Part shown: positions 55,381-64,000 of the stretch, piece after piece | How the letters are laid out: each line of letters starts with the position of its first letter | Position numbering within the stretch: the first letter of the stretch is position 1 | Assembly: GCF_016894445.1 (NCBI RefSeq) | Contig: NZ_CP056775.1 | Coordinates: 5,134,001-5,198,000, forward strand | Origin: Dyadobacter sandarakinus | GTDB taxonomy: Bacteria; Bacteroidota; Bacteroidia; Cytophagales; Spirosomataceae | Length of the DNA stretch: 64,000 nucleotides | Reading direction: 5' to 3' | Made by a program: the position numbers and the translations under genes | Notes under the pieces: model-generated | Told to the model about the DNA's origin: nothing | Database searches by the model: none | What the model saw: the letters and a program-made list of their open reading frames with translations, nothing else

Positions 55381-56721
55381 TTATGCGATCATTTCAGCGG
55401 CTTTTGTCTCATTGACTGGCCAGGTAAAGAAAAATGTCGTGCCTTTACCCATTTCCGATTCAATGCGGATCGTGCCGCCTTTTTCGTCTACGATCTTCTT
55501 GACGATTGCCAGTCCTACGCCCGTACTCTCCATCTCATCCCTGGCCTGCAATGTTTGAAAAATTACAAATATGCGGTCGTGGTACTCTTTGCTGATGCCC
55601 GGCCCGTTGTCACTTACATAAAATTCCAGCCAGTTGCCACGCGCGGTCCAGCCTACAGCAATTTTTACTTCCTCTTTGTCATTGTATTTAATACCATTGG
55701 AAATCAGGTTCTGCAGAATCTGTATCAGGGTGATTTTTTCAGAAATAATTTCCAGCTCCGGGTCGCCTTCCACAGTAAATGCCAGCGCCTGTTTGGTACT
55801 GAACGTCTCGCAGAGGTCGTCCACCACTGACCGTACCAGGATTTTTTCCTTGGTCGTCTTAATCCGCCCTGCCCGGGAGTAGGATAATATTCCATTGATG
55901 AATGCTTCCATCCGGTACACCCGGCCCCGCAGCAGCCTGAACTGGTCACGTGTTTCGCCTTCCAGCAGGTGGCTGATATCCTCCTCAATCCACTCCGACA
56001 AATTATTGATGGCACGCAGCGGTGCTTTCAGATCGTGGCTGACCACGTAGGCAAACTGGTCGAGCTCCGCATTGATCTTTTCCAGGTCGTGCATGTACGA
56101 ATGCAATTTTCGCTCAGCCCTCACACGGTCGGTCACGTCCGAGAAAGTGCCGGTGTAGCCGATATGTTCACCGGCTGATGAAAATTGCGGCCGGAGCGAA
56201 ATACCCAGCCATCTGCTGCCTTTGGTGGTGGCAATTTCAATCGTATTATGTACAGGACCTGAGCCGGGAGCAAGCATAGCGTCAATGACTTCCCTGGAAG
56301 CATTGGACACGGGAAAGCTCAGCAGGCTGCGGCCGGTACTTTCCGCTACGGTGTAGCCGGTGATCTGCTCCCAGGCATTGTTGAGGTAAATAATATGGCC
56401 CCCGGCATCCAGCTGCACCAGTACCTCGGAGATACTCGCCACAACTTCCTGCAGACGCTTGCTGGTGATAGCGGCTTCCTCCGTTTTTTCCTGGGCAATA
56501 CGGCTCAGCTCCCGGTTGGCCCGGAAAAGTTCTGAAGAGCTTTGTTCAAGTATGTGCTCCACCCGGCCCAGGTCGTCCTGGTATTCCATGTAGGCCTGGT
56601 TTACGGACAGTAAAAAATCCTGCATACCCGGATGTGCGGCCAGCTCCTCGGGCAGCGATTTCCGGAGCTGGCGTTTCAGCAGGCGGTGGTAGCTGTTGTC
56701 GGGAATTTCTGTGACGGGCAT
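55381..56721 (-). CDS. PAS-domain sensor histidine kinase
   Basis: 446 residues. An N-terminal coiled helix (about 30-95), one PAS domain (about 95-205), HisKA with His 229 in VVSHDLKAPLRAIN, and HATPase (NLISNGIKYND, DNGPGISKEY, GVGLAIVKKIVDEKGG). Cytoplasmic. Starts 4 bp after the FIST gene, so the FIST protein is very likely its partner or input subunit. Confidence 0.93.
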   Translation of the reverse strand: MPVTEIPDNSYHRLLKRQLRKSLPEELAAHPGMQDFLLSVNQAYMEYQDDLGRVEHILEQSSSELFRANRELSRIAQEKTEEAAITSKRLQEVVASISEVLVQLDAGGHIIYLNNAWEQITGYTVAESTGRSLLSFPVSNASREVIDAMLAPGSGPVHNTIEIATTKGSRWLGISLRPQFSSAGEHIGYTGTFSDVTDRVRAERKLHSYMHDLEKINAELDQFAYVVSHDLKAPLRAINNLSEWIEEDISHLLEGETRDQFRLLRGRVYRMEAFINGILSYSRAGRIKTTKEKILVRSVVDDLCETFSTKQALAFTVEGDPELEIISEKITLIQILQNLISNGIKYNDKEEVKIAVGWTARGNWLEFYVSDNGPGISKEYHDRIFVIFQTLQARDEMESTGVGLAIVKKIVDEKGGTIRIESEMGKGTTFFFTWPVNETKAAEMIA

Positions 56722-56725
56722 AGGG

Positions 56726-57862
56726 CTATTCCGAGAAAGTAGTAATGGTCATGGTCTGATTGTGCAGCTCGCACTGGGAGTTCCTGCTGAATGGTGCCAG
56801 CTCTCCGTAGGAATAAAAGCCCGTCATGACCGGCGCATCCAGAACGTCCGAAACACACTCTACTTCCTCTTCCACCATTTGTTTAAGTACCAGTTTGCGC
56901 CCGACACAACTCACCAGCAATGCAAATTCCGGCTTGCTCCGCAACCCGTCCGAAGCTGCATGGGCAGCCTCTTCCGCACCATTGATGAGCCGGTCATTGT
57001 TGGCTTTCATCAGTCTTACAAAAGAACCTTCCGGGATATCCCCGGCAAACGTCAGACTTTTTTCTTCTTCATTAATCCCCAGTATCGTACGTACCACAGG
57101 CGCCCTGTCTTCACTGTCCCTCATGCTCAGCGGAAACAGCAGGCCCGAAGCAGGAAGGCTGGTTGCTTTATCGCCCAGAAAGGATTTGTATAAATCCAGC
57201 GCAGGCTGACCGTCAATTTCATAAAGAATATTTTCGGACGAACGCGTAACCAGCCGGTCGAGCCCGAAGCTGTCCCATCCGCCTCTGGACCCGAAACCGA
57301 TTTCCAGTGCCCCGTAAAAACCGATGGCCGCTACACTTCCGGAAGCAATGCTGCCGTCGGGTTCGATGATGACGGTTCTGGAAAAATGTGCTCCGTCACC
57401 GGCAAGCCCGCCTGTGAGCGTGACTTCTTCGGCTATGCTTTCCTGGATGCCTCTTACAAGGTCAGTACCATTCACGGCAAGGCCGTCCGACAAAACGAAA
57501 ATATGTTTGAGACCCTCCGCGGGCAGCCGCGAAACAAGCTGCCGGCCTGCTTCCATACTGCTAAACCCGGCTTGTTCAAGCTGGACGACCGAGCTGCGGA
57601 CAAAGGTGTTGCTGAATTGTATTCCTGTAATGACCAGCGTATTATCCCTGACAGACTGATTGACTATTTCACCGGCTGTGGAGCAGCCCGAGAAGGTAGC
57701 ATCAGGGTAAAGCCGGGTCAGCTCCATGATGATCCCGTTTTTTTCGATAAGCTCCCTGCTTCCAAAAACAAAAATGAGCTGGGGAGAAAAACTGAAAGGA
57801 TTATAACTGCTTCCGTCAGCAAAAACGAACTGTTCGATCTTCATGAAGTGAGATTTATGCAT
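56726..57862 (-). CDS. FIST N/C domain signal-input protein (NosP-like candidate)
   Basis: 378 residues from ATG 57862 (ATG 57844 is an alternative that leaves the palindrome outside the gene). FIST_N covers about 15-205 (GCSTAGEIVNQ, VLSDGLAVNGTDLVRGI, LTGGLAGDGAHF, VAAIGFYG); FIST_C about 225-370 (FALLVSCVGRKLVLKQ, VMTGFYSYGELAPF, CELHNQTMTITTF). In several bacteria FIST proteins co-transcribed with histidine kinases bind haem and sense nitric oxide (NosP). The same gene order here makes that role plausible. The haem ligand cannot be assigned with confidence. Confidence 0.87.
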   Translation of the reverse strand: MHKSHFMKIEQFVFADGSSYNPFSFSPQLIFVFGSRELIEKNGIIMELTRLYPDATFSGCSTAGEIVNQSVRDNTLVITGIQFSNTFVRSSVVQLEQAGFSSMEAGRQLVSRLPAEGLKHIFVLSDGLAVNGTDLVRGIQESIAEEVTLTGGLAGDGAHFSRTVIIEPDGSIASGSVAAIGFYGALEIGFGSRGGWDSFGLDRLVTRSSENILYEIDGQPALDLYKSFLGDKATSLPASGLLFPLSMRDSEDRAPVVRTILGINEEEKSLTFAGDIPEGSFVRLMKANNDRLINGAEEAAHAASDGLRSKPEFALLVSCVGRKLVLKQMVEEEVECVSDVLDAPVMTGFYSYGELAPFSRNSQCELHNQTMTITTFSE

Positions 57863-57877
57863 TGTAATGGATTACAA
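57862..57877. promoter_or_regulatory. inverted repeat at the start of the FIST operon
   Basis: TTGTAAT-GG-ATTACAA is a 7-2-7 inverted repeat at the first possible FIST start codon. If translation starts at 57844 it is upstream of the gene. It could be an operator, but has no known match. Confidence 0.35.
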
Positions 57878-57949
57878 TTTACATAAAAGTTTTACACAAC
57901 AGAATTAATTTTATGCTGCTAGGAATAAGTACTATGAGGTTATTGCTGG

Positions 57950-59293
57950 CTATGAAATGGAGGGAAATGAGATACCCTTGATTTTACGGAACATTTCAAC
58001 TGCATACAAGTCTGTCATGCCTGATACATAGTCCAGAACGGTCTGTATTTTAGCATATTGATCCTCGCTTTTTGTAATAAATTGTTTCGGAATCAGGTCT
58101 ACCAGCTTGCGGGTATAATGCGAATTATTATTCAAAAATGCGGGAATAAATTCTTCCAACAATCCACCCATTACTTTGTAGCCGGCCACCTCAATTTGCA
58201 CCACGGAACTGTGATTATAAATCTTTTCACGCGATATTTCCATGATCTTCTGCATGGCAGACCGGTAGGGTTCTTCGATGGTATCAATAAGCCCCGAATT
58301 AAAGTTTCCGTCCAGGATCGTGTGCTGTTCCCTGTAAAATAATTCGGAGCAGGCACCGATTAATGTACTGATCGACTTGGCCCGGAGCAGGCTGATGCGC
58401 GCATCTTCATCGTCGATATCCTGCAGCCGCGTCCGAATGTTCGGATCGTTACAGAGGGTCGTCAGCAGGCTTTCCACTTCGTGGTAGGAAAGGATTTTAA
58501 GTCTGTGCGCATCTTCCAGGTCAATGATATTATAGCAGATATCATCCGCAGCCTCCACCAGGTACACGAGCGGGTGGCGTTTGTACACCAGCGGCGAACC
58601 CGTCACCATGTCGAGGCCGAGCTCGGCGGCGATCTTCTGGAAACCCTGCTGCTCCGACTTGAAAAAGCCGTATTTTTTGGTGTAAATGTTAGTTTTATCG
58701 TGTCCTGCCAGTGCCTCGCAGGGGTACTTTGCGATTGCGGCCAGGGTAGAGTAGGTAAGTGCGAAGCTGCCATATCCTTTGCCCGCATAAGGATGTGTGA
58801 GAATACGGAATGCATTGGCATTGCCTTCAAAATGCACCAGGTCAGCCCATTGCGCATCCGTCACCAGATCCTTGTATTTGCGCCCGTCGCCGTCAGTAAA
58901 GTAATGCGATATGGCGGCTTCCCCGGAGTGCCCGAAGGCCGGATTGCCCAGGTCATGCGCCAGGCAGGCCGCCGAAACGATGTTCCCGATCTCGCTGATC
59001 AGCGGCAGCGTGGTGTCAACCTGCGGGTTGTCGTTTCTGAGTTTATTGTAAAAAATGCGCCCGAGCGACTTTCCTACGCTGGCAACTTCCAGGCTATGGG
59101 TGAGCCGGTTATGTACAAAAATGCTTCCGGGCAGCGGGAACACCTGCGTTTTGTTCTGCAGCCTCCGGAAAGGTGAAGAAAATATCAGCCGGTCATAGTC
59201 TCTCTGAAACTCCGACCTGGCCTCGGTAGGGTCGGAATTGTACCTGTCCTCACTTCCCCAGCGTTTGGCAGAAAGCAGTTTTTCCCAAATCAT
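57950..59293 (-). CDS. dgt: deoxyguanosinetriphosphate triphosphohydrolase (dGTPase)
   Basis: 447 residues. HD-domain nucleotide hydrolase: RLTHSLEVA (His of HD box), AHDLGNPAFGHSGE (HD pair), and EAADDICYNIIDLED. Opens with the usual FQRDYDRLIFSSPFRRLQNKTQV segment. It cleaves dNTPs, mainly dGTP, to nucleoside and triphosphate, controlling nucleotide pools. Alone on the minus strand between the FIST operon and a divergent DUF3500 gene. Confidence 0.95.
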   Translation of the reverse strand: MIWEKLLSAKRWGSEDRYNSDPTEARSEFQRDYDRLIFSSPFRRLQNKTQVFPLPGSIFVHNRLTHSLEVASVGKSLGRIFYNKLRNDNPQVDTTLPLISEIGNIVSAACLAHDLGNPAFGHSGEAAISHYFTDGDGRKYKDLVTDAQWADLVHFEGNANAFRILTHPYAGKGYGSFALTYSTLAAIAKYPCEALAGHDKTNIYTKKYGFFKSEQQGFQKIAAELGLDMVTGSPLVYKRHPLVYLVEAADDICYNIIDLEDAHRLKILSYHEVESLLTTLCNDPNIRTRLQDIDDEDARISLLRAKSISTLIGACSELFYREQHTILDGNFNSGLIDTIEEPYRSAMQKIMEISREKIYNHSSVVQIEVAGYKVMGGLLEEFIPAFLNNNSHYTRKLVDLIPKQFITKSEDQYAKIQTVLDYVSGMTDLYAVEMFRKIKGISFPSIS

Positions 59294-59318
59294 TTGCAGT
59301 AGTCATTTTTGAATAAGA

Positions 59319-59326
59319 CAAAGCTA
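59319..59326 (-). promoter_or_regulatory. candidate -7 element of the dgt promoter
   Basis: TAGCTTTG on the minus strand fits TAnnTTTG, 26 bp upstream of the dgt ATG. No clear -33 box. Confidence 0.4.
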
Positions 59327-59460
59327 AACCCTTTTACCATATCCGGGCCCCACGATTTACAGGTCCGCACTGAGCCCGGAATTCTTTGAAAGGTAGTTTT
59401 GGGCAGTCAGGTCCCTTTTCATTTTTGTATAAAAAGAAAAATATACCAGTGCTCACAGAT

Positions 59461-60498
59461 ATGAAAAAATCAGCCTGTAAACTGTTGCTATGCCTTTTGA
59501 CGATTGTGAGTTCAGTTGCGCAGGCAGGGGACGAAAAACTGATGCGCCGGATGTCGGAACTGACCAGCGCATTCCTGGGTACACTCTCGGCAGCCCAGAA
59601 AGCCGATGCCCAGCTTACTTACGCCGACTCGGCACGGTCGGACTGGCACTTTACACCGCGTGAAAGAAAAGGCCTTCCTCTGAAAAAGATGTCGCCGGCG
59701 CAGCGTAAAGCCGCTATGGCCATGTTGCAGCTTGTGCTCAGCGACGAGGGTTACCGGAAAGCCAATGCGATCATTGACCTTGAAAATGTACTGCGCGTGG
59801 TAGAAAGCCGCCCGCCCAATGATACCTACCGGGATCCTGAAAACTTTTCATTTCTGGTGTTCGGGGAGCCGGGTACCGGTCCCTGGGGCTGGCGTGTGGA
59901 AGGGCATCATTTATCCCTGCATTTTTCACTGATTGATGGTGAAATGACCTATACGCCCAGCTTTATGGGGAGCAACCCCGGTAAAGTGCTCGCCGACGTG
60001 CCTCAGAAAGGCAAGGTAGTGTTGCAGGAGGAGCAGGAACTGGCGTTTAAGCTGCTGCATACATTAAAGCCCGACCAGCTCGGAATTGCAGTCATCAAAG
60101 ACAAGGCTCCTTACGAAATGGTTACGGCCAATGCGCGCAAGGCTTCACTGGACAAAATGGAGGGAATTACGATGGCAGATCTTTCTGCTGATCAAAAACA
60201 GGCATTTACCAGTCTGATCATGGCTTATCTCAGGCGGTACCATGTTACGCTTAAAAATCAGCAGTGGCAGTCGCTTGAAAAAGCCGGCCTCGACCAGATT
60301 CACTTTGCATGGATGGGTGACAGGGAGCCGCTGATCGGAGAAGGTCACGGGCATTATTACCGCATTCACGGGCCTACGTTCCTCATCGAATTTGACAATA
60401 CGCAGAATGGCGGTAATCACATTCATTCGGTTGTCCGTGATCTTACCAACGATTTCGGAGAGGATCTGCTCCGGCTGCATTATCAGAAGAGCCATTGA
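59461..60498 (+). CDS. DUF3500-family exported protein
   Basis: 345 residues from ATG 59461 (MKKSACKLLLCLLTIVSSVAQA, signal peptide); an in-frame start at 59386 would put 25 residues before it. The body follows the DUF3500 pattern: RKGLPLKKMSPAQRKAAMAML, DPENFSFLVFGEPGTGPWGWRVEGHHLSLHF, and near the end IHGPTFLIEFDNTQNGGNHIHSVVRDLTNDFGEDLL. The conserved His/Glu/Asp residues suggest a metal site. No function is established for the family to my knowledge. Confidence 0.88.
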   Translation: MKKSACKLLLCLLTIVSSVAQAGDEKLMRRMSELTSAFLGTLSAAQKADAQLTYADSARSDWHFTPRERKGLPLKKMSPAQRKAAMAMLQLVLSDEGYRKANAIIDLENVLRVVESRPPNDTYRDPENFSFLVFGEPGTGPWGWRVEGHHLSLHFSLIDGEMTYTPSFMGSNPGKVLADVPQKGKVVLQEEQELAFKLLHTLKPDQLGIAVIKDKAPYEMVTANARKASLDKMEGITMADLSADQKQAFTSLIMAYLRRYHVTLKNQQWQSLEKAGLDQIHFAWMGDREPLIGEGHGHYYRIHGPTFLIEFDNTQNGGNHIHSVVRDLTNDFGEDLLRLHYQKSH

Positions 60499-60610
60499 TG
60501 TATCGGGAAATTTGTATATTCGATTAAACAAATACCTGCACTATGTCAGATAATAGCTATTTGGAATAGTTATCAAAATCCCGAACGTTTGGAGTGGAAC
60601 TTTTAGCCTG

Positions 60611-61255
60611 ATGTCACCATACCAATACTTCATTATCAACAAACCGGCCAACATGATCTCGCAGTTTGTAAGCTCCGACGAGGTCAGGCTGCTGGGTGAG
60701 CTGAATTACGACTTTCCCCCGGGTACCAATGCCGTCGGCCGCCTTGACAGCCACTCGGAAGGACTGCTTATCCTTACAAACAACAGAAGGGTTGTTAATC
60801 TGCTTTTTCAGGGCGAGATACCTCATAAGCGTACTTACTGTGTCAACGTTGGCCATATTGTTTCCGAAAAAACACTCGAACTCCTGCGTACCGGCATTAC
60901 AATCCGAATCAAAGGAGGGGCCGACTATGTGACTGCACCATGCGAAGTGGAGATCATTGACCGGCCTGGCCACCTGCCTATCGTGAAAAATGAAGAACGG
61001 GCAGACATTCCCAATACCTGGCTTAAAATTACCCTCACAGAAGGCAAATACCACCAGATCCGCAAAATGGTACGGAGCGCCGGCCATCGCTGCAAGCGGC
61101 TTGTACGCACCAGCATTGAAAACCTTGAACTCGGTGACCTGCCGCCCGGCGGCGTACGCGAGATCGAGGAAACCGAATTCTTCAGATTGCTCAGAATAAC
61201 AAACTGGAAATCCGCCGCAGCACCCTGTGATGTTCCCGGAATGCCGCCTGTATAA
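60611..61255 (+). CDS. RsuA/RluE-family pseudouridine synthase
   Basis: 214 residues. Catalytic Asp 46 in AVGRLDSHSEGLLILTN, preceded by FIINKPANMISQF and followed by HKRTYCVNV and EGKYHQIRKMVRSAGHRCKRLVRTSI. It lacks an N-terminal S4 domain, which fits RluE (23S rRNA U2457) rather than RsuA or RluB. Role: rRNA modification. Starts 112 bp after the DUF3500 gene. Confidence 0.92.
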   Translation: MSPYQYFIINKPANMISQFVSSDEVRLLGELNYDFPPGTNAVGRLDSHSEGLLILTNNRRVVNLLFQGEIPHKRTYCVNVGHIVSEKTLELLRTGITIRIKGGADYVTAPCEVEIIDRPGHLPIVKNEERADIPNTWLKITLTEGKYHQIRKMVRSAGHRCKRLVRTSIENLELGDLPPGGVREIEETEFFRLLRITNWKSAAAPCDVPGMPPV

Positions 61256-61335
61256 TTTGCACGTGCAAACCTTGCCGCAGGTGTAGCTTTACCAGCGTTT
61301 TCTAACCGGATTTTTCACCTTAATCCTGCGGCAAT

Positions 61336-61704
61336 ATGAATCTGATTGGCAATATCATCTGGCTGGTTTTTGGCGGCTTTGTGGTTTTTCTCGAATATAT
61401 GATTGCAGGCCTCGCACTTTGCATGACGATCATCGGGATTCCCTTCGGGCTTCAATGTTTTAAGATCGGGCTGCTCACTTTGTTTCCATTTGGCAAAGAA
61501 GTGCGCGAGGTTTCCGGTGGCTCCGGCTGCCTCTCCACGGTTTTCAACATCATCTGGATCTTCTGCGGAGGTATCTGGATCGCCCTCACGCACCTGGTTT
61601 TTGGAATACTTCTTGCTATCACCATCATCGGTTTACCTTTTGCGAGGCAGCACTTCAAGCTGATGAGCTTGTCTTTTACTCCTTTTGGTAAAGAAATCCA
61701 GTAA
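61336..61704 (+). CDS. YccF-domain inner membrane protein
   Basis: 122 residues with two YccF repeats, about 4-54 and 68-118, each with a hydrophobic helix, GIPFG or GLPFA and PFGKE (TLFPFGKEVRE and SLSFTPFGKEIQ). Small membrane protein of unknown function. It precedes the quinone oxidoreductase by 19 bp. Confidence 0.92.
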   Translation: MNLIGNIIWLVFGGFVVFLEYMIAGLALCMTIIGIPFGLQCFKIGLLTLFPFGKEVREVSGGSGCLSTVFNIIWIFCGGIWIALTHLVFGILLAITIIGLPFARQHFKLMSLSFTPFGKEIQ

Positions 61705-61723
61705 TTAAGTCATTGTTTGCAGT

Positions 61724-62707
61724 ATGAAGGCGATTGTTATCAGGGGCAGCGGAGGCCCGGATGTGTTGCATTGGGAAGATCGTCCGGTTCCGGCGCCGGG
61801 ACCCGGGGAAGTACTGATCAGGGTATATGCTGCGGGAGTCAACCGGCCCGATGTTTTCCAGCGCAAAGGCAACTATCCGCCGCCACCTGGCGCACCTCAG
61901 GACATTCCCGGTCTTGAAATAGCCGGTACCATCGAGCAGTGCGGAGCCGGGGTTACTGCCTGGTCTCCCGGCGACAGGGTATGCGCCCTGCTTGCAGGCG
62001 AAGGTTATGCCGAATATGCAACCGTACACGCCGGGCACTGTCTTCCTGTGCCTGCAGGGATGGATTTCGTCCAGGCTGCCTCACTTCCCGAAACCATCTT
62101 CACGGTTTGGCACAATGTATTTCAGAGGGGAAGTCTGAAAAAAAGGGAGAACCTGCTGGTTCACGGCGGAAGCAGCGGTATCGGGATTACGGCCATTCAG
62201 CTGGGCAAAGCTTTTGGTGCGCAGGTATTTGCCACAGCGGGCTCTGCTGAGAAATGTGCTGCATGTACCGGGCTGGGCGCCGATGTGTGTGTTAATTATA
62301 AAGAAACCGATTTTGAAGCAGCCCTGAAAGATGCGGGTGCGGACGTCATTCTCGATATGATCGGCGGGAGCTACATTCCCAAAAATATCCGTCTGCTCCG
62401 GCCCGACGGCCGCCTGGTGTTTATTAATACCATGAAGGGTGGAAAAGTGCCGGAAGAGGATCCTGTGGATTTTAGTCTGGTTATGAAAAACCGGCTGATC
62501 ATCACAGGCAGTACCCTCCGGAACCGCGATAATGAATTCAAAACTGCACTCACCGCCGAAATCCGTGAAAAAGTGTGGCCCCTGGTACAGGCCGGGGATT
62601 TCAGGCCGGTGATCTTCCGCCAGTTTCCTATGGCAGAAGCTTCCAGGGCGCACCAGCTGATGGAGGAAGGCTCGCATATCGGCAAGATCATGCTTGTCAA
62701 TGCCTGA
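61724..62707 (+). CDS. NAD(P)H-quinone oxidoreductase, zinc-independent MDR family (PIG3-like)
   Basis: 327 residues. N-terminal GroES-like part (GPGEVLIRVYAAGVNRPDVFQRKGNYPPPPGAPQDIPGLEIAG) and a Rossmann part with VHGGSSGIGITAIQLGKAFGAQVFATAG. The catalytic zinc ligands of alcohol dehydrogenases are absent, as in quinone reductases and PIG3. It reduces quinones or related electrophiles with NADPH. Confidence 0.93.
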   Translation: MKAIVIRGSGGPDVLHWEDRPVPAPGPGEVLIRVYAAGVNRPDVFQRKGNYPPPPGAPQDIPGLEIAGTIEQCGAGVTAWSPGDRVCALLAGEGYAEYATVHAGHCLPVPAGMDFVQAASLPETIFTVWHNVFQRGSLKKRENLLVHGGSSGIGITAIQLGKAFGAQVFATAGSAEKCAACTGLGADVCVNYKETDFEAALKDAGADVILDMIGGSYIPKNIRLLRPDGRLVFINTMKGGKVPEEDPVDFSLVMKNRLIITGSTLRNRDNEFKTALTAEIREKVWPLVQAGDFRPVIFRQFPMAEASRAHQLMEEGSHIGKIMLVNA

Positions 62708-62720
62708 TGCTTTGTAATGT

Positions 62721-63377
62721 TCAATGCAGGCGGGTGGACAGCTGCCGGTTCAGAATTCCGGATATTTCTGCTGCCTCATCGTAGATCATCAGATGTCCGC
62801 CGTCCTCGATCCACACATCCGGCTGCACGAGCCGGGGCGCAATCAGCCTGTCGCTGGTTCCGTGAATGTGGAAGACGCCGGGTACTTTCTGCCTGCGCTC
62901 CCAGCTGCTCATCCGCTTCAATGCCCATTTCAGAAAGTGACTGTCAGTATCGTGCAGTATGGTCTTCAGCAATGCTTTCAGTTCCGGCGTATTTGCCCCG
63001 AAGTATTTGTAAGTCATCCGGTTGGATGATTTTAAAATTGGGGCTGAAAATGGGCTGAGCAGTAAAAAATGCAGCAGGCCGCGGTAGAATGCAGATACAG
63101 GTATACCGACCGGCGTGCTGGAAATAATAATGATCTGATCGGGATGTATGATGTCTGCCAGCTCCGAAGCCATCACTCCGCCAAATGACAGCCCTACCAG
63201 CTGGAAGGGTTGCGTCGTATCTACCTGGGCTGCCAGCCTGTGCGCATACTGAGAGAGTGTTTCGTTCCGCTCCGGACTGATCCATTCAATATGATGCACG
63301 GTAAAGCGGCTGTCGATCCGGAGTTGGCTGAAAACCCGCTTGTCTGCACCCAACCCGCTGATAAAATATACATTCAT
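62721..63377 (-). CDS. alpha/beta-hydrolase fold protein
   Basis: 218 residues from ATG 63377 (MNVYFISGLGADKRVF); the frame stays open for 121 codons upstream with no hydrolase character. Nucleophile elbow GLSFGG (Ser near residue 86), acid Asp in SDRLIAP and His in DGGHLMIYD complete a serine-hydrolase triad. Small for the superfamily, and no signal peptide. Substrate unknown; esterase, lipase or lactonase possible. Converges with the quinone oxidoreductase gene (13 bp gap). Confidence 0.88.
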   Translation of the reverse strand: MNVYFISGLGADKRVFSQLRIDSRFTVHHIEWISPERNETLSQYAHRLAAQVDTTQPFQLVGLSFGGVMASELADIIHPDQIIIISSTPVGIPVSAFYRGLLHFLLLSPFSAPILKSSNRMTYKYFGANTPELKALLKTILHDTDSHFLKWALKRMSSWERRQKVPGVFHIHGTSDRLIAPRLVQPDVWIEDGGHLMIYDEAAEISGILNRQLSTRLH

Positions 63378-63549
63378 ATGCTCTGTACCCGCTGAATTCC
63401 GGTCTTTGGCGGGGCAGCAACGGAATGTTACTGCCCGCTGCAAAGGTAAATTTAAAGGCAAGCAGGATGACGATAGCAGGCAGGCTTTTACACAACATCG
63501 GACGCATTGTTTTTTATACCAAAATACGAATGCTTTCCTGATCCGGATG

Positions 63550-64000
63550 TTACGGTCGTGCCCACGTGAAGGCCAGCCCGCCCGAGATCCAGCGGCCCGG
63601 CATGGGCGAGCCCAGGAGATCACTGTATTTTTTGTCCAATGCATTATCCGCCTGAACAAACACAGACATTCTTTTTTGCAAAAATCCGTAAGCGGCCCGG
63701 GCATTGAGCACAAAGTAGCTTTTGCTAATGACCGCCTCAATGGCCGACACTCCGCGCGCTGCCCGCTGCTTGTATAAACCGTTGATGCTGAATGTAAAGT
63801 TACCTGCCGAGTAGATCGCCGAAAAGTTGGTCAGTACCTTAGCATGGGACGAAATGTAGAAGGACAGTACCTGCTCGCTGCTGCGGCTGTCGAGCCAGGT
63901 CAGGCCGGCATTCAGCACCAGCGTTTGCCGGTCAGCAATCCGGGATATAGTTTGCAGATCCACTTCAAAACCTGTGGTATTTACGTCCGCTATGTTCCGG
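63550..64000 (-). CDS. TonB-dependent receptor, C-terminal part (5' end outside window)
   Basis: 150 residues visible, read leftward in a frame open to the window edge (an apparent GTG start at 63963 is internal). It ends in the typical last strands of a vitamin or siderophore receptor barrel: FVQADNALDKKYSDLLGSPMPGRWISGGLAFTWARP, with the closing aromatic near the C-terminus. The NLFDxxY-like ALDKKYSD motif and the PGRWI turn resemble BtuB-type receptors. Ligand undecided. A stop of 170 bp separates it from the hydrolase gene downstream. Confidence 0.85.
   Translation of the reverse strand, partial: RNIADVNTTGFEVDLQTISRIADRQTLVLNAGLTWLDSRSSEQVLSFYISSHAKVLTNFSAIYSAGNFTFSINGLYKQRAARGVSAIEAVISKSYFVLNARAAYGFLQKRMSVFVQADNALDKKYSDLLGSPMPGRWISGGLAFTWARP

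Noticed and set aside
63378-63507. Signal-peptide-like reading frame (MRPMLCKSLPAIVILLAFKF) before the alpha/beta hydrolase
   Set aside because: It runs out of frame into the hydrolase gene and has no mature domain. It may be a remnant, but nothing supports a gene.
63378-63549. Cobalamin riboswitch upstream of the hydrolase or importer genes
   Set aside because: No B12-box-like element or matching fold was seen there, nor upstream of the importer.

Overview
The window reads as chromosomal DNA of a Bacteroidota species, most like a Cytophagales member such as Dyadobacter. This rests on gene content: a SusC/SusD pair under an ECF sigma/FecR switch, type IX secretion (T9SS) C-terminal sorting domains, TonB-dependent receptors, an OmpA-family protein with a calcium-binding thrombospondin type 3 repeat, DUF5618, YccF, and -7 promoter elements of the Bacteroidota form TAnnTTTG. 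The species assignment is an inference. There is one tRNA gene, and no rRNA, CRISPR array, prophage or insertion sequence was seen.

Layout. 1-5.0 kb: partial OmpA-family gene, tgt, a family 2 glycosyltransferase overlapping rsmG, a small PH-like protein, and tRNA-Asn with a clear promoter and terminator. 5.2-15.8 kb: one rightward unit of ECF sigma factor, FecR anti-sigma factor, STN-bearing SusC receptor, SusD lipoprotein and two paralogous secreted FAD-dependent oxidoreductases, closed by a hairpin terminator. 15.8-26.2 kb: a CheB-type methylesterase and single response regulator, a TonB-C protein, an ABC permease broken by an in-frame stop, a very strong 26-bp hairpin, a frameshifted cation-efflux gene, two DUF2382 stress-type proteins, a fatty acid desaturase and an orphan amylase C-terminal domain. 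26.3-33.8 kb: secreted proteins, namely a 1493-residue M4-like metallopeptidase translationally coupled to a tiny T9SS sorting-domain protein, another T9SS cargo and a C1q-domain surface protein. 34.2-38.5 kb: two tandem exported amidohydrolases and a cytochrome c/PQQ-type dehydrogenase. 38.5-46.3 kb: a dense leftward run of nitrilase, acetyltransferase, SnoaL-like protein, membrane glycosyltransferase, a FecBCD-type metal-chelate ABC importer and DUF5618.

46.4-52.9 kb: the ligase-associated DNA repair cassette (exonuclease, ATP-dependent ligase, Lhr-like helicase, PdeM nuclease), split by an oppositely oriented VapBC toxin-antitoxin pair whose toxin gene is frameshifted. 52.9-57.9 kb: a leftward four-gene signalling unit (FIST sensor, PAS histidine kinase, response regulator, hybrid kinase), a plausible NosP-like haem/nitric oxide pathway. 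58-64 kb: dGTPase, a DUF3500 protein, an RsuA/RluE-family pseudouridine synthase, YccF, quinone oxidoreductase, an alpha/beta hydrolase and the 3' end of a TonB-dependent receptor.

Three genes are broken by single events (permease stop at 18706, cation-efflux frameshift near 21820, vapC frameshift near 49430). Either these are true pseudogenes or the assembly carries point errors; the sequence alone cannot decide.
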